From Physcia stellaris (taxonomy: Eukaryota > Ascomycota > Lecanoromycetes > Caliciales > Physciaceae), in the NCBI GenBank assembly GCA_018902385.1, contig JABSSW010000022.1, forward strand, positions 186,001 through 250,000: 64,000 nucleotides of DNA. The letters run 5' to 3'. A model generated the notes under the pieces. It was not told where the DNA came from. It made no database searches and worked only from the letters and a program-made list of their open reading frames with translations. Shown here in pieces: positions 59,004-64,000 of the stretch (positions within the stretch are counted from its first letter, which is position 1; each line of letters begins with the position of its first letter). Position numbers and translations under genes: made by a program.

Positions 59004-59728
59004 GGTTCTAATTACAGAAGGATACGAAAGGAACAAAAAACTAAGAGAGATCAATGAGAGATGAAGCATTTTGAGTGAAGACGTGAAGAACTACCCTCAT
59101 CGGGGCCAATGTGTATCTATACTAACGTGCGAGTCCTCGTCACCCAGCAGCATCTGTACCCCGTTCCCTAAACGAAAGCCGTCAGCAGCCGCTGCCTTTA
59201 TGTCGTACTTCGTTCTCGGTGCTACAACAAAGTCTTGGCTCCAGAATCGATAGACATTAGTACTAGCAAAGTCTAATGATACTCCCAGAGGCACCTACTA
59301 GAAATGAACCCGGAGAGTAACGTTTTGTCAACCACGCGAAGTTGAAACTTCTCAAGGGATCGATTGATTTTAAGCACTCGAACCGACCCGTAAGGGATCA
59401 CTTTGCAGGGGTGGAAGGAAGTATTCCGCGGTAGAAGGTTTCACCCGGTAACCGGACAAACGGGGTAACCGGACAGCCTAGGGTTGGCCTCGTAGCTTGT
59501 CACCCTAACCCTAGAAAAGCCCGCGCCAACCCTAGGCTGTCCGGTTACCCCGTTTGTCCGGTTACCGGGTGGATTCTTCTACCTTAGGGTTCGTTGCCCG
59601 CCAAGTGCCGCCGATCAGCTGCCTACATCAACAACCAAAACACAAGCTTGAAACACTGCTTCGTCCATAAAAAGTTTGGGTCGGGGAAACCATTCGAGAG
59701 TCTCGGTAGAACTGGATCGAGCCATCGA
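59004..59728. other. Divergent intergenic region between ARO7 and MDV1
   Basis: Contains no supported gene; a minus-strand frame at 59294-59097 has no upstream exon or family match. Its main feature is the inverted repeat at 59430-59583. Promoters of ARO7 and MDV1 must lie on either side of that repeat. Confidence 0.5.
59442..59571. repeat. Perfect 47 bp inverted repeat with telomere-like loop
   Basis: Arms 59442-59488 and 59525-59571 are exact reverse complements over 47 bp (CACCCGGTAACCGGACAAAC at the outer end of the left arm). Within each arm, GGTAACCGGACA occurs twice. The 36 bp spacer contains CCCTAACCCTAG. Outside the perfect arms the match continues imperfectly to GGTAGAA at 59430 and TTCTACC at 59583, as in a miniature inverted-repeat element of ~154 bp. 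No clear target duplication is seen. Confidence 0.85.
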
Positions 59729-61826
59729 ATGGCAAGTGAAGCTCACGATGGTTCCTCGCAAAGGCGCCGCCGCTCTCGAGCAGGGCTGGATGAGGACTCA
59801 CTGCTTGGATCTGCTTTGACGGTAAACGTTGGTAGTGGACTTAGTTGCTTGCAATACTGACGATATCAAGACCAGGCATATAGAGGCATTTGGGCGCAAG
59901 GTGACCACAACGGCAAGCCACCTGATGGGACCACTAGACCCTAGCAGCAGCACACACTACCAACATGCTATGAGCGAGCTACAAAAGGAGCTTCGGCGGC
60001 CAGGTATTCAGAGGAGCGTTTTCTCATACGCTCGAGCTTCCCCAACAGAACTGGTTCGATCAAAGCTATCGACCTCGGAAATCCAGCATCGTGCGCTTAC
60101 CTACCTCCCGGACGAGATATTACGCAATATCCCTGAGACCGATCATGCTTTTTCGTTATTTCAAGGCTTCCAAGCAACACTACCCGAGGTGGCCGAAGAC
60201 GAGCACCGCAAAAGGCAGAAGCGGCGTAACTTAAAGGGGCAGAAGCTACTCGGTGAGAAGGACGATGAAGAACTCGAGGGCCCACCGGCTTTAGTAAAGC
60301 TAAGGAAGGAGAGAAATGCACTGAATCGTAGATTAGGGATGATGGGCGTGCGGAAGAACATGTGTTCATCCGAAATCCGGGAAATTGACAACAAGATTTC
60401 AAATCTGAACAGCATGCGGAAGATTGTTCTCGAACGGCTAGGGGACCTCGAGCAAGATGAGTTGCAGGTTGAACAAGACATGCTAGCCATGGACAACAAG
60501 ATCGACGATTTGATGGAGGAGATGGATGATGCAGCAACCCTGGGCCATAGTATGACGCCTCCTACCGAGGCGGATCCAGAGGCCGAGCCTACGGCTGCGG
60601 AGACGCAAGCCATGAGTGAGTCCTTCATGTCTGCGTCGATCTACGAAAAGCTCCCCTCCCCAAAGACGAAGAGGCAGAAAATGGCACGACGGATATCTAT
60701 GCCCATCAGGCATGAGCATTTCGAGCCAGGTTCGAGCATTCGAGAGATGCAAGCCCATAATGACATGATCACGGCTTTGGACTTCGACGCTCCCTTTGGT
60801 ACTATGGTAACGGCTGCGCTTGACGACACTGTGCGGGTATGGGATCTCAACTTAGGACGCTGCATTGGACTTCTCGAGGGTCATCACGCTTCTGTTCGTT
60901 GCTTGCAGGTTGATGACAACATTGTCGCTACGGGTTCTATGGACGCTTCTATCCGGCTATGGGATCTCAGTCGAGCAGAATATTCCTCCCATGAGGATAC
61001 AATTGATGAGGAGGGGGAAGAAGACGAAGGGTCCAGCCATGAGAAGCAGGAAAACCAAACGCATCCGCCACACCCATCCAGCATGCAGGATTGTCCTTTG
61101 TTCTCCCTTGAAGCGCATGTCGACGAAGTCACGGCTCTCCACTTCAAGGGTGATACCTTGGTTTCTGGCTCAGCAGATAAAACGTTACGACAATGGGATT
61201 TGGTCAAAGGTAGATGTGTGCAGACACTGGATGTTTTGTGGGCTGCAGCGCAAGCCTCAGCATCCATTGGATCCAGCGACCATCAGTGGCGAGCTACTGG
61301 ACGAACGCCAGATGCATCTGCGGACTTCGTAGGGGCTTTGCAGTGCTTTGACGCAGCGCTTGCGTGTGGGACTGCAGATGGCATGGTGCGGTTATGGGAT
61401 CTGAGAAGTGGTCAAGTGCATCGCAGTCTAGTAGGCCATACTGGGCCAATAACTTGCTTGCAGTTCGATGATGTGCACCTGGTCACTGGGAGTCTGGATA
61501 GAAGTATCCGGGTAAGCGCTCAACCATACTGTCATTTTGCTTACTCGTGTGGGCTGATGAACTGTTAGATATGGGATCTCCGCACCGGCTCTATCCATGA
61601 TGCTTATGCCTACGATCACCCTGTTACAAGCATGATGTTCGACGCCCGTCGTATCGTCGCTGCAGCAGGTGAGAATGTCGCTAAGGTCTATGACAAGACC
61701 GATGGCCGACATTGGGACTGCGGTTCCGGCGTCAACGATGTGTCGACCGTGGTGAGGGTAAGAGTCAAGGATGGCTTCCTGACTGAAGGCCGCAAAGATG
61801 GTATCGTAGGTATATGGACATGCTAG
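59729..61826 (+). CDS. MDV1: MDV1, mitochondrial division WD40 adaptor
   Basis: Exons 59729-59821, 59871-61511, 61569-61826; 663 residues. The N-terminus ([33 protein letters not shown]) matches the Fis1-binding region of Mdv1/Caf4. A coiled coil follows ([40 protein letters not shown]). The C-terminal WD40 propeller includes [59 protein letters not shown] and DGIVGIWTC. Mdv1 links Fis1 on the mitochondrial outer membrane to the dynamin Dnm1 for fission. An acidic insert ([16 protein letters not shown]) lies in one propeller loop, common in filamentous fungi. The last intron interrupts the propeller inside SIR-IWDLR. Confidence 0.94.
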
Positions 61827-61955
61827 CATCTCGTTGCTGCTGTTCCCCCAGTGCTGCATTACTGTACCATATAGCTCTTCCTGTACATCTTGTCACCCAG
61901 AACCCATTATCATAGCCAATTCCATCTTCTACCTCTTATTATCTCCTCATATCTT

Positions 61956-63271
61956 TCAAAACTCAATATCCACCTTCGTCCCCTCATTCTGAGTCTCCTG
62001 ATCGCCCTCCACGGGAGGCAAACTAAACGGCTTAACCACAAACCTCCGCCTACTGACCCAGAACGCCATATCCTCTCCACCCGTCGCGCCCGCTCCCACT
62101 CCCTGGCCCTTCTCGCTCAGTACCGGCAATCTCAGCACCTTCAGCAACCCTTGCGGTTTCTCATCCTCTTTCCCCTTCGCTGTGGTTGTGTTTTCCGAGG
62201 AAGCTGAGCGATAGTGCCCATGTGGAAAGGGCGTTAGCTCGATGACACCATCCATGAGCAGCTCGATCCATCGTACTAGACCCGTGTGGCGTGGGTAGAG
62301 GGTCAAGGGGAGGGTGAGGAGGGTGGCGAGTTGATGGGAGTGTTTCCGGAGGAGGGCGCGCAGGGAGTGGAGGAAGGGTAGGAGGATGTGCGGGTGGTTG
62401 GATGTGGACGGGTAGATGAGGGGAGAAAGGAGGTTTGGGATCAGGAGGCGATGGGGTATAGTTTGTGAGGTGGAAAGGGATGTGGAGAGAGAGGCGAGGA
62501 GGCTGGTGAATGGGTTTGGGGTGGAGTTGGAGAGGGGATGATAGATTATTGGTGGGGAGGAAGAGGGCGGGATGAGGCGTTTCGTGAGGTCGAAAGTGTG
62601 GCAGAAGGGTTGTTGGACCGGTGGTGACTCGGCGGTGACGCCCGGTGTGGAAGAGATGGGTACCCGGTTTGGTGTTGGAGCTGTTGGGCTCAATATCAGC
62701 AACGTAACATCAGATACTCTGAACCACCATCCGTCTCAATCCATCATATACATTATCTCTGATGAGTATATACAAAAACGCATGAAAAGTGGGACTCCCA
62801 CCTCTTGAACCGGCCACTCTCTCCTCCCCGAACTGCCCCAACCGCTCATACCGCCACGCTATCTTCATCTTCTCCGCCTCCCTTCCTTTGCCCTCCTCTC
62901 CCTCCCCAGCTCCCCGTCCGCCTGCATCTTTCTCCCCGACGACCCCGGGTAACTCCCTCCCCCATCCCTCGGGCACACCCACTACGTGCACCTGCTGCCC
63001 CTGCGTCACCCCCTCAGCGGCATAGAATCTCAGCAGTGTCCCTGCGAAGTCAGTCGTTCCGCTTTCTTCGACCAGGAGGGAGGTGCCGAAGGGGCAGGCC
63101 GGCGTGGCCGCCAAGGAGGTTGTCGAGGGTGGGTGTTCCTGTTGAGGTGGTGGGGCGGCCGTCGAGAGGGGAGGGGCGGGTGCCGGGTAGTGGTGGGGTG
63201 GATTGGGATATGGGATTGGAGGGAGAGGGAGTGGATGAGGAGAGACCGATGTTGCGTTTGCGGAAGGACAT
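61956..63271 (-). CDS. ELP4: Elongator complex protein 4 (ELP4), with an apparent +1 frameshift
   Basis: RecA-like subunit of the Elp4-5-6 ring of Elongator, which modifies wobble uridines of tRNAs. The start is at 63271 (MSFRKRNIGLSSST); exon 1 is 63271-62802 and exon 2 is 62680-61956. The N-terminal part reaches TPTLDNLLGGHAGLPL. The continuation GTSLLVEESGTTDFAGTLLR, KIAWRYERLGQFGEE is in the +1 frame. The switch falls at CTTCGGC (about 63093-63087 on the minus strand), with one extra base and no room for an intron. Allowing for it, the protein is 397 residues, normal for ELP4. Explanations: a sequencing or assembly indel, a real inactivating indel, or programmed +1 frameshifting. The rest of the gene shows no decay, favouring an error or recoding. 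Confidence 0.88.
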
Positions 63272-63544
63272 TGGGAAGTATAGGAGGAATGGGAACAGTT
63301 GAGAGAATAATATTAATGGTGGAAATTGCAGGAAAGAATTGTCAGAGAGCTTCAAAAGTTCGCTAGTGTGCCAAGCGTTTTTGAATGGTTTTTGGGCGTT
63401 GAGCAACTTTCTCTGACATTCGCGTCCCCGGAAAGCTCTCTTTGATACTACCTTACCTTTCACGGATCAGTATAGATACAGTGCAGGATATAGCAGAACT
63501 TTCGTCTGCAGCTAGTCCGCTCATCCGCTTCTTTCACCGCCAAT
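63272..63544. promoter_or_regulatory. Divergent promoter between ELP4 and RPB8
   Basis: 273 bp separate the two start codons. No gene inside. Confidence 0.55.
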
Positions 63545-64000
63545 ATGGGCGACTCCCAACTCTTCCTCGACACCTTCAGCATCGCTTCCCTCAACGCCGA
63601 AAAATACGACCGCGTCTCACGCATATTCGGTCACACCGAGAATGGCGACACAGAACTCCATCTCGATGTCAATACAGAGCTCTATCCCATCGCCGAAGGC
63701 GAACGGATACAATTGATGCTGGCTTCTACGCTGAATCTGGACGGAACAAGGGATGATGGGAAGGGGTGGAGGGATGTGGGGAGAGGAGAGCAGAGTCTGG
63801 CGGACACGTGGGATTATGTGTGCCATGGCAAGATCTATCGGTTTCAAGAGGGGGATGAGGAGAATATGTGAGTTTCTTTGTGTTCAAGAGTTTTCTAGGG
63901 CGACAAAAATCCAAGGGAGAAGTGCTAATCAGTTGGGGCTTGTAGTAAGGTCTTCATATCCTTTGGCGGGCTGTTGCTGTACATGCAAGGCCCGTACAAA
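63545..64000 (+). CDS. RPB8: RNA polymerase subunit ABC14.5 (RPB8), partial at window edge
   Basis: Common subunit of RNA polymerases I, II and III. Exon 1 is 63545-63867 (MGDSQLFLDTFSIASLNAEK, YDRVSRIFGHTENGDTELHL, DVNTELYPIAEGERIQLMLA, WDYVCHGKIYRFQEGDEEN). A 78 bp intron follows and exon 2 starts at 63946 (IKVFISFGGLLLYMQGPYK). The GGLLLYM(Q/R)G segment is diagnostic of Rpb8. The reading frame continues past the right edge; about the last 20 residues are missing. The insertion TRDDGKGWRDVGRGEQS in the middle corresponds to the flexible loop of fungal Rpb8. Confidence 0.93.

Noticed and set aside
59097-59294. 65-codon minus-strand frame upstream of ARO7
   Set aside because: No homologous motif, and ARO7 already has a complete start downstream of it.
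62802-63271. A small intron to explain the ELP4 frame switch
   Set aside because: The conserved residues on both sides of the switch are adjacent, leaving a single extra base; no GT..AG pair of intron size exists between them.
1-64000. CRISPR arrays, rRNA genes, bacterial operons
   Set aside because: None seen. Repeats present are LTRs, inverted repeats and element-internal tandems, and the genes contain spliceosomal introns.

Overview
The window is nuclear DNA of a filamentous ascomycete (Pezizomycotina). The evidence is short introns (mostly 46-80 bp, GT..AG), genes on both strands with short divergent promoters, and recognisable fungal housekeeping genes: ESA1, a PYP1-like phosphatase, mitochondrial S12, a KRE2/MNT1 mannosyltransferase, PAT1, LEA1, ADE1, VPS15, GUA1, BCP1, ARO7, MDV1, ELP4 and RPB8. 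The class is not resolved by what can be read here.

Layout. 1-4756: a small secreted protein gene and ESA1 (minus strand, six exons). 4757-29043: one 24.3 kb block of nested transposons. A Tc1/mariner-type DNA transposon with 111 bp terminal inverted repeats was split by a Ty3/gypsy element (gypsy 1, 6874-27475, target duplication GCGAA). Gypsy 1 was in turn hit by two related gypsy elements: gypsy 2 (11755-18400, duplication CAATA) and gypsy 3 (20756-27005, duplication AAGTT). The transposon, gypsy 1 and gypsy 2 are saturated with C-to-T / G-to-A transitions; gypsy 3 is not. 29198-38619: gene-dense housekeeping stretch ending in an O-methyltransferase. 39361-43932: a looser stretch with three candidate secreted-protein genes. 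45211-64000: dense housekeeping genes, many in divergent or convergent pairs; RPB8 runs off the right edge.

The most unusual signal is the mutation signature in the repeats. Every difference that can be aligned between the paired LTRs of gypsy 1 and gypsy 2, and nearly every one between the two ends of the DNA transposon, is a transition at C followed by C or T (or G preceded by G or A on the other strand). CC and GG are almost absent from the mutated DNA, while CpA and CpG persist. Classical repeat-induced point mutation (RIP) prefers CpA, so this looks like a RIP-like process with a CpC/CpT preference. It has removed a catalytic aspartate in all three mutated elements. Gypsy 3 has LTRs differing at one base in 291 but a decayed interior with no intact polyprotein, so it was probably mobilised in trans recently.

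Functional groups: chromatin and transcription (ESA1, ELP4, RPB8), RNA processing and decay (LEA1, PAT1), mitochondria (S12, MDV1), purine synthesis (ADE1, GUA1), aromatic amino acids (ARO7), vesicle traffic (VPS15), cell-surface glycosylation (KRE2/MNT1) and ribosome biogenesis (BCP1). Two splice or frame oddities deserve checking: an apparent +1 frameshift in ELP4 and a probable GC-AG intron beside a 12 nt exon in ADE1. A perfect 47 bp inverted repeat lies between ARO7 and MDV1. No rRNA, tRNA or CRISPR array was recognised.
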